DNA of 64,000 bases from Streptomyces sp. NL15-2K (GCF_030551255.1 NZ_CP130630.1:8413501-8477500), one strand, 5' to 3'; counted from the first letter of the stretch, positions 17,188-26,944 are shown. Notes: generated from the letters alone by a model not told the origin. Numbers and translations are program-made.

Positions 17188-18110
17188 TGTCGACGCTCAC
17201 CGAAGCGCCTCCCTTGGCGCCCGCTCCGGAGAAGAAGCCCCCGCGCAGACGCGGCCGGCTGGTCCCGTACTGGCTGCTCCTGCCCGGCATCCTCTGGCTG
17301 CTGGTCTTCTTCGCGCTGCCGATGATCTACCAGGCCTCCACGTCCGTGCAGACGGGCTCCCTGGAGGAGGGCTACAAGGTCACCTGGCACTTCGCGACCT
17401 ACTGGGACGCGCTGAGCGAGTACTGGCCGCAGTTCCTGCGCTCGGTCGCCTACGCCGCCGCCGCGACGGTGCTGTGCCTGCTGCTGGGCTACCCACTGGC
17501 GTACCTGATCGCCTTCCGTGCGGGCCGCTGGCGGAACCTGATCATGATCCTGGTGATCGCGCCGTTCTTCACCAGCTTCCTGATCCGCACCCTCGCCTGG
17601 AAGACGATCCTCGCGGACGGCGGCCCGGTCGTCGGCGCCCTCAACACGCTGCACGTCCTGGACGTCACCGGCTGGCTCGGCTGGACCTCCGGCGACCGTG
17701 TGCTGGCCACGCCGCTCGCGGTCGTGTGCGGTCTGACGTACAACTTCCTGCCGTTCATGATCCTGCCGCTCTACTCCTCGCTGGAGCGCATCGACGGACG
17801 GCTCCACGAGGCGGCGGGCGACCTGTACGCACGGCCCTGGACCACTTTCCGGAAGGTCACCTTCCCGCTGTCGATGCCGGGCGTGGTCTCCGGCACGCTG
17901 CTCACCTTCATCCCGGCGGCCGGCGACTACGTCAACGCGGACCTGCTCGGTTCGACGGACACGCGGATGGTCGGAAACGTCATCCAGTCGCAGTTCCTGC
18001 GGATTCTCGACTACCCGACGGCCGCGGCCCTTTCCTTCATCCTCATGGCCGCGATCCTCATCATGGTGACGCTCTACATCCGCAAGTCCGGCACGGAGGA
18101 TCTGGTTTAG
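17187..18110 (+). CDS. potB: Polyamine ABC transporter permease
   Basis: A 307-residue permease starting in an ATGA overlap with potA. It has six predicted transmembrane segments after a proline-rich cytoplasmic start (residues 1-28). The EAA-type coupling motif is EAAGDLYARPWTTFRKVTFPLS near residue 210. It is the PotB half of the membrane channel. Confidence 0.9.
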   Translation: MSTLTEAPPLAPAPEKKPPRRRGRLVPYWLLLPGILWLLVFFALPMIYQASTSVQTGSLEEGYKVTWHFATYWDALSEYWPQFLRSVAYAAAATVLCLLLGYPLAYLIAFRAGRWRNLIMILVIAPFFTSFLIRTLAWKTILADGGPVVGALNTLHVLDVTGWLGWTSGDRVLATPLAVVCGLTYNFLPFMILPLYSSLERIDGRLHEAAGDLYARPWTTFRKVTFPLSMPGVVSGTLLTFIPAAGDYVNADLLGSTDTRMVGNVIQSQFLRILDYPTAAALSFILMAAILIMVTLYIRKSGTEDLV

Positions 18111-18112
18111 AA

Positions 18113-18913
18113 ATGACCTTCGTCAACTGGCTCAAGCGCAATCTCGTGGTCATCGCGGGACTGCTGACGCTCGCTTATCTCCTCCTGCCGAACGTCGTCG
18201 TCACGGTGTTCTCCTTCAACAAACCGAAGGGACGCTTCAACTACGAATGGCAGCAGTTCTCCACGGACGCCTGGAAGGACCCGTGCGGGGTCTCCGACCT
18301 GTGCGGCTCGCTGTCGGTCAGTCTGCAGATCGCGTTCTGGGCGACGCTCGGCGCGACCGCCCTCGGCACGATGATCGCCTTCGCGCTGGTCCGCTACCGC
18401 TTCCGCGCGCGGGGTGCCGTGAACTCGCTGATCTTTCTGCCGATGGCGATGCCCGAAGTCGTGATGGCGGCCTCGCTGCTCACCCTGTTCCTCAACATGG
18501 GTGCTCAGTTGGGATTCTGGACGATCCTCATCGCCCACATCATGTTCTGCCTCAGTTTCGTCGTGACGGCCGTCAAAGCGCGGGTGATGTCGATGGACCC
18601 GAGGCTGGAGCAGGCGGCGCAGGACCTGTACGCCGGCCCGTTCCAGACCTTCGTCCGGGTCACCCTGCCGATCGCGGCCCCCGGAATCGCGGCGGGCGCG
18701 CTGCTCGCGTTCGCGCTCTCCTTCGACGATTTCATCATCACCAATTTCAACGCGGGCTCGACCGTCACCTTCCCCATGTTCGTCTGGGGTTCGGCACAGC
18801 GCGGAACGCCTGTTCAGATCAATGTCATCGGTACGGCCATGTTCCTCGTCGCCGTCCTGTTCGTCCTGGCCTCGATGGTCATCGGGAATCGCCGTAACAG
18901 GCAAAAGGCGTAA
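18113..18913 (+). CDS. potC: Polyamine ABC transporter permease
   Basis: A 266-residue permease with six transmembrane segments and the coupling motif EQAAQDLYAGPFQTFVRVTLP. Typical PotC sequences ALSFDDF and PMFVWGSAQRG are present. It starts 2 bp after the potB stop. GGAGGA lies 12 nt before the ATG, inside potB. The gene is part of the continuous operon. Confidence 0.9.
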   Translation: MTFVNWLKRNLVVIAGLLTLAYLLLPNVVVTVFSFNKPKGRFNYEWQQFSTDAWKDPCGVSDLCGSLSVSLQIAFWATLGATALGTMIAFALVRYRFRARGAVNSLIFLPMAMPEVVMAASLLTLFLNMGAQLGFWTILIAHIMFCLSFVVTAVKARVMSMDPRLEQAAQDLYAGPFQTFVRVTLPIAAPGIAAGALLAFALSFDDFIITNFNAGSTVTFPMFVWGSAQRGTPVQINVIGTAMFLVAVLFVLASMVIGNRRNRQKA

Positions 18914-18942
18914 ACACAGAAGACTGTAGGGAGTTGAAAATC

Positions 18943-20361
18943 ATGGCCCCGAGCGCCATGAGCCGTTGGACCAGATCCCTCTCCGATGCCCAGCCGGTCC
19001 CGTACTGGCTGGACGACCCCGGCAAGCCCCACCCCGAACCCGCCCTCACCGGCATCGAGACCTGCGACCTGCTGGTCGTCGGCGGCGGTTACAGCGGACT
19101 GTGGACCGCGCTCATCGCCAAGGAGCGCGACCCCGGGCGGGATGTCGTCCTGCTGGAAGGCCGCGAGGTGGGCTGGGCCGCCTCCGGCCGCAACGGCGGC
19201 TTCTGCGCCGCCTCCCTCACCCACGGCCTGCCCAACGGCCTGACCCGCTGGCCGGACGAGATCCACCGGCTCCAGGAGCTGGGCGCCCGCAACCTCGACG
19301 AGATCGAGAAGGCGGTCGCCCGGCACGACCTCGACTGCGACTTCGAGCGCACCGGCGAGATCGACGTGGCGACCGAGACGTACCAGGCCTGGGAACTGCG
19401 GGACTGGTACGAGGAGATGGAGCGCCGGGGCCTCGCCGACGGCGTGGAGTTCCTGGACGCCGCGGCGGTGCGGGAACAAGTCGACTCACCGACATTCCAG
19501 GCAGGCCTGTACGACCGCCGGGGCGTGGCCATGCTCAACCCCGCCAAGCTCGCCTGGGGCCTCAAGCGCGCCTGCCTCCGCCTCGGCGTCCGCGTCCACG
19601 AGCGCACACCGGCGCTGACGTTGAAGCCGTACAGCGCCGGGATGACCGTACGCACTCCGTACGGCCAGGTCCGCGCCCGCAAGGTCGCGCTCGGCACGAA
19701 CGTCTTCCCCAGCCTGGTCAGACGCGTCCGCCCGTACACCGTCCCGGTCTACGACTACGCGCTGATGACCGAGCCGCTGACGGCCGGCCAACTGGCCTCG
19801 ATCGGCTGGAAGAACAGACAGGGGCTGGGGGACAGCGCCAACCAGTTCCACTACTTCCGCCTCTCCGCCGACAACCGGATCCTCTGGGGCGGCTACGACG
19901 CGATCTATCCGTACGGCGGGCGGGTGCGCGCCGAGTACGACGACCGCCCGGAGACCTACGCCAAGCTCGCCGGACACTTCTTCACCTGCTTCCCGCAACT
20001 GGAGGGCGTCCGCTTCACGCACTCCTGGGGCGGGGCGATCGACACCTGCTCGCGCTTCTCGGCGTTCTTCGGCACGGCCCATCACGGCAAGGTGACGTAC
20101 GCGGCGGGCTACACCGGCCTGGGCGTCGGCGCGACCCGGTTCGGCGCCGAGGTGATGCTGGACCTGCTGGCGGGTCAGACCACGGAGCGGACCTCGCTCG
20201 AGATGGTCCGCAAGAAGCCGCTGCCCTTCCCGCCGGAGCCCTTCGCCTGGACCGGCATCGCCCTCACCAAGTGGTCGCTGGCCCGCGCGGACGCGCACGG
20301 CGGCCGGCGGAATCTGTGGCTGCGGACGATGGACCGGCTGGGGCTGGGCTTCGACAGCTGA
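18943..20361 (+). CDS. FAD-dependent amine/gamma-glutamylputrescine oxidoreductase-like protein
   Basis: A 472-residue DAO-family flavoenzyme. The dinucleotide motif is GGGYSG (residues 47-52), followed by SGRNGGFC, the conserved GWAASGRNGG flavin-contact region and a C-terminal GYTGLGVGATR motif. The closest known functions are PuuB-like oxidases. The ATG at 18,943 has AGGGAG at 9 nt; a TTG three codons earlier is less likely. As the last gene of the operon, it probably oxidises an imported polyamine or its conjugate to the aldehyde used by the operon's first enzyme. The exact substrate is inferred. Confidence 0.82.
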   Translation: MAPSAMSRWTRSLSDAQPVPYWLDDPGKPHPEPALTGIETCDLLVVGGGYSGLWTALIAKERDPGRDVVLLEGREVGWAASGRNGGFCAASLTHGLPNGLTRWPDEIHRLQELGARNLDEIEKAVARHDLDCDFERTGEIDVATETYQAWELRDWYEEMERRGLADGVEFLDAAAVREQVDSPTFQAGLYDRRGVAMLNPAKLAWGLKRACLRLGVRVHERTPALTLKPYSAGMTVRTPYGQVRARKVALGTNVFPSLVRRVRPYTVPVYDYALMTEPLTAGQLASIGWKNRQGLGDSANQFHYFRLSADNRILWGGYDAIYPYGGRVRAEYDDRPETYAKLAGHFFTCFPQLEGVRFTHSWGGAIDTCSRFSAFFGTAHHGKVTYAAGYTGLGVGATRFGAEVMLDLLAGQTTERTSLEMVRKKPLPFPPEPFAWTGIALTKWSLARADAHGGRRNLWLRTMDRLGLGFDS

Positions 20362-20371
20362 ACAGGCTGAA

Positions 20372-20427
20372 CAGTCGGTCGAGCACTCGGTCCAGCAGTC
20401 GGTCGAGCAGTCGGCAGAACAGTCGAG
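20372..20427. repeat. 12-bp tandem repeat, about 4.7 copies
   Basis: CAGTCGGTCGAG-like units run head to tail directly after the FAD oxidoreductase stop. The first and third units are identical. The array is non-coding and lies between the polyamine operon and the next gene. Confidence 0.8.
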
Positions 20428-20537
20428 TGTGACCTGGTTCACTCCAAAACGCCGCCAAAACCCGCGTAATGCTGCCAGGGAACCTCCCTCTCCCCGTTGA
20501 GGCGACCAGCGTCGACGAAGGAAAGGGAGGTCTTCTC

Positions 20538-21059
20538 ATGACAGGGGCGAAGACGGCGGTGGAGTGGCTGGCATCCGTCGCGCCGGACCCCGAGGCCTGC
20601 CGCTGGGAATGGGAGCGCAACCCGCTCGGGGTCGCGCTGCTGCCCGCGGGCAAGGCCTGGGACGTACTGATTCTGCCGGGCGGGCTCGGCTATCCCACCC
20701 TCGACGTCCTCACCCGCATCCTCGACCGACCGGGCCCGGTGCTCGTCGACTTCGGCGACGCCCGGATGGGCTTCTTGGTACCGCCTGGCACCGCGTCCCG
20801 CTGGCTCGGCACGGGCATCCGTACGGCCGGTCCCGGCACCTGGATCGTGGTGCCGTACCCGGGACGCTCCACCGGCTGCGTCCGCTGGCTGGTTCCCCCG
20901 GACGGCTCCGGCACCCTCACCGACCCGGCGCTCCTCGAACTGGCGATGCACGAGGCGGCGGCGGGTCCGGCGAGGGAGGAGGGCGACCAGGAACTGGCCG
21001 GCCCTGTCTCGTGCTTGGGGAGTTACAGTGCGCTGTTGACTTCTAGGAGGCTGCCGTGA
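20538..21059 (+). CDS. Small protein resembling a primase/polymerase N-terminal domain
   Basis: A 173-residue protein with the flow of the actinobacterial 'bifunctional DNA primase/polymerase N-terminal' proteins (PLGVALLPAGKAWDVLILP, GPVLVDFGDARMGFLVPPG, WIVVPYPG, VRWLVPP). No acidic metal-binding triplet is visible, so catalytic polymerase activity is unlikely. The ATG has GGGAGG at 7 nt. Its stop overlaps the GTG of the hydrolase-NTPase gene (GTGA), so the two are translationally coupled. It could be an accessory part of that system, or a core gene the system inserted behind. Confidence 0.6.
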   Translation: MTGAKTAVEWLASVAPDPEACRWEWERNPLGVALLPAGKAWDVLILPGGLGYPTLDVLTRILDRPGPVLVDFGDARMGFLVPPGTASRWLGTGIRTAGPGTWIVVPYPGRSTGCVRWLVPPDGSGTLTDPALLELAMHEAAAGPAREEGDQELAGPVSCLGSYSALLTSRRLP

Positions 21060-24000
21060 GCGAGCGTCGTCTGGGTGTGGTGCTGGTCCATGGGTTCCGG
21101 TCCGGAGCTGCCATGTGGGACGGGCTCGGACACTTCATCTCCGAGGACGAGGACCTGGACTTTGTACAGACGCTGCCCTTCGCGTACCCGACGACCCTGT
21201 GGAACTTCCATCCACTGCGAAAGATCCCCACGCTCGGCCTGGTCGCGGACGGCCTGAAGACGCACATCGACACCGAAGGCGAGGCCTTCCCCCGGCTGAT
21301 GATCGTCGCCCACAGCCAAGGGGGCCTGATCGTGCAGCGTTACCTGGCACGCATGCTCGCCGAAGGCCGTGGGCGCGATCTGGCACGCATCGGACGCGTC
21401 GTCCTGCTGGCCTGCCCGAACGAGGGCTCGCAGATTTTCATGCCGCTGCGGCGGACCTTCCTCGGTCGATGGCATCCACAAGAACGCCAGCTCAGGACCC
21501 TGAGCGAAGAGGTCAAGGAGACACAGCAGATCGTCCTCCCCGACATCGTGTATGCCTCCGCGGTGACCGACCGCACGTGTCCCATTCCGTTCGACGTCTA
21601 CGCCGGCATGAAGGACGGCGTCGTCACGCAGGTCTCGGCGCAGAGCGTCTTTCGCGGCGCCTCGGCGCTGCCCGGCGACCACTTCACCATCGCTCGGCTT
21701 CCCAGTACGTACAGCACGCTGAAGCGGCTGATCCTGGCGACCGCCGACAGCGACCCGCCCGATGCCCCCGCGGCCATACCTTCGGTCCCGGTCGAGCACT
21801 ACCGCGACGACGCCCTGGCACTGGACGTACACCCGGTCATCGAGACCTCCGCACCGGGCGCCGGCCTGCCGCCGCAACCCCCGTACGTCACCAGGGAGCA
21901 CGACGAGTTCCTGCGCGACGCCCTCCGTACGGCGTGCGAGGGCAGGAGCCGCCTGGTGGTCCTGGTGGGAGGCTCCTCGACCGGCAAGACCCGTGCCTGT
22001 TTCGAAGCACTGCTCTCGCTCGATCCGGAGTGGCGGCTGTGGCGCCCCCCGAGCGCCGAAGACCTCGTCGAGGTTCTCTCCTCGGTGCCCCGCATGCAAC
22101 GAACCGTGCTGTGGCTCAACGAGACGCAGCGCTACCTCACGACGAGCCGGGACGATCCCGCGGCACGTGCGCTCCAGGCACTGCTCGACGACCCCGCCCG
22201 CGGGCCCGTGGCGATCATGAGCACTCTGTGGCCCGAACATCATCAGACGCTGACCAGGGACGCCGACAGCCCGGCCGCGCAGCTCCTCAAGGACCGGCAG
22301 ATCGTCATCGCGGACGTCGGCTTCCAGGGAGCCTCCAAAGCGGAACTGGAGCGAGTCGCGCAGAGCGATCCGAGGCTCGCGGAGGCCCTCACGGCCAGCA
22401 GGGACGAAGTCACCCAGTACCTGGCCGGCGGCCGGGAACTCCTCAACCGCTACGAGGGAGCCGTTCTCGAGACCCGCGCGCTGATCGACGTCGCCGTCGA
22501 CGCCGCCCGTCTCGGCTGCACCGAGGACGTCAGTGAGGCCTTCCTCAAGGCGGCGGCGTGGCCCCTCGTACCGGAGTCCCACAAGCGGACCCGGGACCAG
22601 GGCTGGCGCGAGGAGTGGTTCGAGCGCGCGCTCGCCGACGCCGGTGCACCGTGCCGCGGCGTCCCGGGGCCGTTGACCACCCTCAGCGCGGAAACCGACG
22701 AACCCCATACCTACCGGCTGGCGGACTACCTCCGCCAGAAGATCTCCGCACGGCGCGCCCTGGGCTGCCCGCCCGACGCCTGGTGGGAGGCGGCCGTACG
22801 GCACGTCACCGCACCGGCGGACCTGCTGGCACTGGCGAGGGCGGCACAGTTCCGCGCCCGCTACCGGATCAGCGCCGATCTGGCCCAGCGGTCGATGGAC
22901 CTCGACCCCTCCCTACAGGGACGTGGACTGCTCGTCGACGTCCACTTCGCCGCCGGGCACGTGTCCGAGGCGGAAGCCGCGGCGCAACAGGCCCTGGCGC
23001 AGGGCGACGACAGACCGGCGCTGCGTCTCGCACGCCTGCTGCAGGATGCCGGAGAAGGCGCGGCGGCGCTCGACTGGCGGCGGCGGGCGGCCGAACAGGT
23101 CGGAGGCGAGAACGCCTGGGCGAGGTACAGCGCATCGCTGCTGGAGGCCGGAAAGGTCGACGAAGCGATCCTGGCCGGGCAGAACGTCGACACGGGGCGC
23201 TTGGATCACGTGGCCTATGCCCTGCGAGAGGAGGGCCACGCGGATCGTGTTCTGCCGGTCGCCCGCCAGTTGGCGGCCAAGGGCGACGGTGGTCTGCTCG
23301 TGGAGGAGGCGAGTCGGCTGTATGAACAAGGACGGCTCCAGGATGCCATCGACCTGCTGGAGGAGGCACGGCCCACGCGTGCGCCGGGGCTCTACGAGAC
23401 ACTGATGAACTACTACGAGGAACTCGGCGACACGGCCCGGGCGGAGGAAGCGGGTCAACAGTCGGCTGAGCGCGGCTACGGAAAAGCCCTCAAGCGCCTG
23501 TCGGTCCAGCGGGAGGAGGCAGGCGATCTCCGTGGCTCGGCCCGAGCGCTGCTCGCCCTCGGCTCCTGCCCCGAGTGGGAGTGGTGGTTGCTGGCCGCGG
23601 CCATGGAGTTCGCCGAGGCCGAGGACTACCAGGCCGCCGCTGCGGCGGTGGACCGGGCGATTGCCGCGGGGCGGCACGAAGGCTGGGTCGTGGCGGCCTA
23701 CCTCGCCGAGACCACCGGCGACTTGGACGCGCGGGACGACGCCCTTCAGCGAGCCGCGCTGACCGATGACGCGCAGGCGTGGAGCTGGCTGGGCACTTTC
23801 CACGAGGAGCACGGCAATACGGTCGAGGCGGAGACGGCGTTCCGGCGTGCCCTGGGGCTGGGTGACAACGGGGCGTGGTTCGACCTGGCGAGCATGTGGC
23901 ACGACACCGGAGACCCCGTGCGCCGGGACCGGGTCGTCGCCGAAGCCCTGGCAGAGGGGCAGGCGAGGAGTCTTCGCAGACTGCCCGACCATGTCGACGG

Positions 24001-24646
24001 CTCCGGGGACCGAGCCGCGGCCGAAGCCCTGGCTCTGCGGGTCGCTGAACACGGTGAGGACAGCGCTGGGTTCTTCCTCGCCCGCAAGTGGCGTCGCAAC
24101 GGTCGTGCCGAAGAAGCGCTCGGCCTTGCCCTCGCCCTGCAGCGCATGGGCCATGACGAGGCCATCGGGGCGACACTCCGCCAGCTGTGGGAGGCCGGCG
24201 ACACCGCCGCCGTGGTCCGAGTCGTCGAGGCCCAGGAGGTCCGGCGCCCGGGCGCCACGCCGCGCAACCTCGACTACGCGCTGGCCGCTTACGCGGCGAC
24301 GGGCGCCACCGAGAAGTTCACCCGGACCCTGGAGGCCGCGCACCGCCCTGCCGAACTGGCCCGCGCGGGACGCCTGTGCCGGCAGCAAGGGCATGAGGCC
24401 CAAGCCGTAGCCCTGTACGAACGCGCTCACTCCCTAGGTGACCGCGGCGTCCTCCTCGACCTGGCCCAGCTGCACCACCAGGACCGGAAGCAGGCCGAAC
24501 GCCTTCTCCGGGAGGCCGTCGACGCGGGCGTGGACTCCGCTCCCAAGGAGCTCGCCGACCACTACGCCCGTGCCGGCAACTCCACGGCAGCCGACCGCGT
24601 ACGCCGCTACGGCCTGGCCGACGACGGACCCGCTGCCCCCTGGTAG
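21056..24646 (+). CDS. Alpha/beta hydrolase - P-loop NTPase - TPR fusion protein
   Basis: A 1196-residue multidomain protein. Residues 1-230 form a lipase-like alpha/beta hydrolase: VLVHGF oxyanion region, nucleophile AHSQGG (S87), and likely D187 (KDGVV) and H209 (GDHFT) completing the triad. Residues 285-560 are a P-loop NTPase, with Walker A GGSSTGKT (305-312) and a Walker-B-like TVLWLNE (350-356). An all-helical linker containing APCRGVPGPL follows, then about 550 residues of degenerate TPR/SEL1-like helical repeats. The same NTPase, linker and repeat arrangement recurs at 38,071 with a different N-terminus. Effector-NTPase-TPR proteins of this type are typical of bacterial conflict systems. 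Defence is inferred. Confidence 0.82.
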   Translation: MSERRLGVVLVHGFRSGAAMWDGLGHFISEDEDLDFVQTLPFAYPTTLWNFHPLRKIPTLGLVADGLKTHIDTEGEAFPRLMIVAHSQGGLIVQRYLARMLAEGRGRDLARIGRVVLLACPNEGSQIFMPLRRTFLGRWHPQERQLRTLSEEVKETQQIVLPDIVYASAVTDRTCPIPFDVYAGMKDGVVTQVSAQSVFRGASALPGDHFTIARLPSTYSTLKRLILATADSDPPDAPAAIPSVPVEHYRDDALALDVHPVIETSAPGAGLPPQPPYVTREHDEFLRDALRTACEGRSRLVVLVGGSSTGKTRACFEALLSLDPEWRLWRPPSAEDLVEVLSSVPRMQRTVLWLNETQRYLTTSRDDPAARALQALLDDPARGPVAIMSTLWPEHHQTLTRDADSPAAQLLKDRQIVIADVGFQGASKAELERVAQSDPRLAEALTASRDEVTQYLAGGRELLNRYEGAVLETRALIDVAVDAARLGCTEDVSEAFLKAAAWPLVPESHKRTRDQGWREEWFERALADAGAPCRGVPGPLTTLSAETDEPHTYRLADYLRQKISARRALGCPPDAWWEAAVRHVTAPADLLALARAAQFRARYRISADLAQRSMDLDPSLQGRGLLVDVHFAAGHVSEAEAAAQQALAQGDDRPALRLARLLQDAGEGAAALDWRRRAAEQVGGENAWARYSASLLEAGKVDEAILAGQNVDTGRLDHVAYALREEGHADRVLPVARQLAAKGDGGLLVEEASRLYEQGRLQDAIDLLEEARPTRAPGLYETLMNYYEELGDTARAEEAGQQSAERGYGKALKRLSVQREEAGDLRGSARALLALGSCPEWEWWLLAAAMEFAEAEDYQAAAAAVDRAIAAGRHEGWVVAAYLAETTGDLDARDDALQRAALTDDAQAWSWLGTFHEEHGNTVEAETAFRRALGLGDNGAWFDLASMWHDTGDPVRRDRVVAEALAEGQARSLRRLPDHVDGSGDRAAAEALALRVAEHGEDSAGFFLARKWRRNGRAEEALGLALALQRMGHDEAIGATLRQLWEAGDTAAVVRVVEAQEVRRPGATPRNLDYALAAYAATGATEKFTRTLEAAHRPAELARAGRLCRQQGHEAQAVALYERAHSLGDRGVLLDLAQLHHQDRKQAERLLREAVDAGVDSAPKELADHYARAGNSTAADRVRRYGLADDGPAAPW

Positions 24647-25479
24647 CCCCGGGAACCCGCCCGCCGGCCTAGGAACAGCCACAGGCAGGTCAGCAGCACC
24701 CCACACAGACACCAACTGGCCACGACATCCAGTGGCCAGTGGTAGCCGCGGCGGACCAGGCCGAAGGAGGCGCCGAGGACGAGGGCGGCGCAGATGCCGA
24801 CGCATGCGCGGCGGGCTGTGGCGGAGCGCAGCCAGGGCAGGAGCAGCAGGGTCGCGGCACCGTAGGCGATCGCGGCCGTCGCGGTGTGGCCGGAGGGGTA
24901 GTAGCCGGTGCCCGGCGGCACGGCCGACGTGCCCGGTCGGTCGATGAGTTCCTTGAGGGGGACGATCAGCGCCGGGACCAGGGCTATGAGGAGGGCAGCC
25001 GCGGTGGGCGGGAGCCACCAGCGGTCCGTACCCGTACGGCGGGAGCGCCAGGCCGTGCAGGTGAGGGCGACGGCCAGGACCGGGACCGCGACCTGGACAT
25101 TGCCCAGGTCGGCGAGGAGTTCCGAGAAGCGGTCGGGGTGGATCAGGGCGCGGCTGACGCGCTCGTCCGTGCGCAGCAGCGGGCCGTCGATGACGACCTG
25201 CCAGGTGATCAGCGCGAAGAGGAGGGCCGGAAGGCCGAGAACGCCGAGAAAGAGGAAGGAGGCCGGCCGCCCCGGAACAGGGGGGGTGGTTCCGGGACGG
25301 CCGATCAGATCGGATGGTCGCGCGCCCCGGGGGGTTTGGGGCGGGCGACTGTCCGATCGGTGAGGAGATCCAGAGCCGGAGGCTCCGGTTGTGTGCGCGA
25401 TGGCACGACCAGGTCGAAGCTGGGGAGGCCCCGGCCTGATGTCGCCCACAGTCCCCTGTGGGCGGGGTGTATCTCTCAT
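24607..25479 (-). CDS. Phosphatase PAP2 family membrane protein
   Basis: A 290-residue PAP2 enzyme. The three acid-phosphatase motifs are visible: K-x6-RP (LKELIDRP), PSGH, and R-x5-H-x3-D (VRRGYHWPLD). About five transmembrane helices surround them. Such enzymes dephosphorylate lipid or isoprenoid phosphates at the membrane. The N-terminal 70 residues are proline-rich and poorly conserved in look. The ATG at 25,479 has no clear ribosome site and a later start is possible. The 3' end overlaps the convergent hydrolase-NTPase gene by 40 bp. Confidence 0.8.
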   Translation of the reverse strand: MRDTPRPQGTVGDIRPGPPQLRPGRAIAHTTGASGSGSPHRSDSRPPQTPRGARPSDLIGRPGTTPPVPGRPASFLFLGVLGLPALLFALITWQVVIDGPLLRTDERVSRALIHPDRFSELLADLGNVQVAVPVLAVALTCTAWRSRRTGTDRWWLPPTAAALLIALVPALIVPLKELIDRPGTSAVPPGTGYYPSGHTATAAIAYGAATLLLLPWLRSATARRACVGICAALVLGASFGLVRRGYHWPLDVVASWCLCGVLLTCLWLFLGRRAGSRGYQGAAGPSSARP

Positions 25480-25599
25480 CTGGGTAGAACCTACGACAGG
25501 GGTCGGGCGGAAGACAGGCGGAATCGCGTCCTGCCATCCACCTCGCACACCTTCTTCACACGGTCTACCGCTGGCGGAATCAAGTGTGCGGTCCGTCGG

Positions 25600-26934
25600 T
25601 CAGATGCGCGCGAACGCCTGCTCGATGAGGTCGAGGCCCTCGTTCAGCAGATCCTCCCCGATGACCAGCGGGGGCAGGAAGCGCAGCACGTTGCCGTAGG
25701 TGCCACAGGTCAGGACCAGCAGCCCCTCCTGGTGGCAGGCCTTGGCGAGGGCGGCGGTGGCCTCCGGGTTCGGCTCCTTGGTGGCGCGGTCCTTGACCAG
25801 CTCGATGGCGATCATCGCGCCCCGGCCGCGGATGTCGCCGATGAGGTCGAACTTCTCCGCCATGGCCCCCAGTCGGGCCTTCATGACCGTCTCGATGTGC
25901 TGGGCCCTGGCGTTGAGGTCGAGCTCCTTCATCGTCTCGATCGCGCCGAGCGCGCCCGCGCACGCGACCGGGTTGCCGCCGTAGGTGCCGCCCAGGCCGC
26001 CCGCGTGCGCGGCGTCCATGATCTCGGCGCGGCCGGTGACGGCGGCGAGCGGCAGGCCGCCCGCGATGCCCTTCGCCGTGGTGATCAGGTCGGGGACGAT
26101 GCCCTCGTCCTCGCAGGCGAACCACTGGCCCGTGCGGCAGAAGCCGGACTGGATCTCGTCGGCGACGAAGACGATGCCGTGGTCCGAGGCGAACCGGCTG
26201 AGGGCGGGCAGGAAGCCCTTGGCCGGCTCGATGAAGCCGCCCTCGCCGAGCACCGGCTCGATGATGATCGCGGCGACGTTCTCCGGGCCGACCTGCTTGG
26301 TGATCTGGTCGATGGCCTGCGCGGCGGCCTCCGGGCCGGCGTTCTCCGGGCCGGTCGGCCAGCGGTAGCCGTAGGCCACCGGGACGCGGTAGACCTCGGG
26401 GGCGAAGGGGCCGAAGCCGTGCTTGTACGGCATGTTCTTCGCGGTCAGCGCCATGGTGAGGTTCGTGCGGCCGTGGTAGCCGTGGTCGAAGACGACGACC
26501 GCCTGGCGCTTGGTGTACGAGCGGGCGATCTTGACGGCGTTCTCGACGGCCTCGGCACCGCTGTTGAACAGGGCGGACTTCTTGGGGTGATCACCCGGCG
26601 TCAGCTCGGCGAGGGCCTCGGCGACCTCGACGTACCCCTCGTACGGCGTGACCATGAAGCAGGTGTGGGTGAAGTCGGCGAGCTGCGCGGAGGCCCGGCG
26701 TACGACGGCCTCGGCGGAGGCGCCGACGGACGTGACCGCGATGCCGGAGCCGAAGTCGATCAGGCGGTTGCCGTCGACGTCCTCGATGATCCCGCCGCCC
26801 GCCCGCGCGGTGAACACAGGCAGTACGGAGCCCACACCCTGCGCGACCGCGGCGGCGCGGCGGGCCTGCAGCTGAAGCGACTTCGGGCCGGGGATGGCGG
26901 TGACGACGCGGCGCTCCTGCGGAAGTGCGGTCAT
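25600..26934 (-). CDS. gabT: 4-aminobutyrate aminotransferase
   Basis: A 444-residue class III aminotransferase. The PLP lysine is in TTAKGIAGG (K288), the cofactor aspartate in FVADEIQSG, the ALFNSGAEAVENAVKIAR phosphate-cup region is present, and IEPVLGEGG matches the GabT type. It transfers the amino group of GABA to 2-oxoglutarate, giving succinate semialdehyde and glutamate. This links the aminobutyraldehyde dehydrogenases to the semialdehyde dehydrogenase at 36.5 kb. The ATG has AGGAG at 7 nt. Two perfect 17-bp tandem repeats lie directly upstream. Confidence 0.92.
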   Translation of the reverse strand: MTALPQERRVVTAIPGPKSLQLQARRAAAVAQGVGSVLPVFTARAGGGIIEDVDGNRLIDFGSGIAVTSVGASAEAVVRRASAQLADFTHTCFMVTPYEGYVEVAEALAELTPGDHPKKSALFNSGAEAVENAVKIARSYTKRQAVVVFDHGYHGRTNLTMALTAKNMPYKHGFGPFAPEVYRVPVAYGYRWPTGPENAGPEAAAQAIDQITKQVGPENVAAIIIEPVLGEGGFIEPAKGFLPALSRFASDHGIVFVADEIQSGFCRTGQWFACEDEGIVPDLITTAKGIAGGLPLAAVTGRAEIMDAAHAGGLGGTYGGNPVACAGALGAIETMKELDLNARAQHIETVMKARLGAMAEKFDLIGDIRGRGAMIAIELVKDRATKEPNPEATAALAKACHQEGLLVLTCGTYGNVLRFLPPLVIGEDLLNEGLDLIEQAFARI

Positions 26935-26944
26935 GAGGGGCTCC

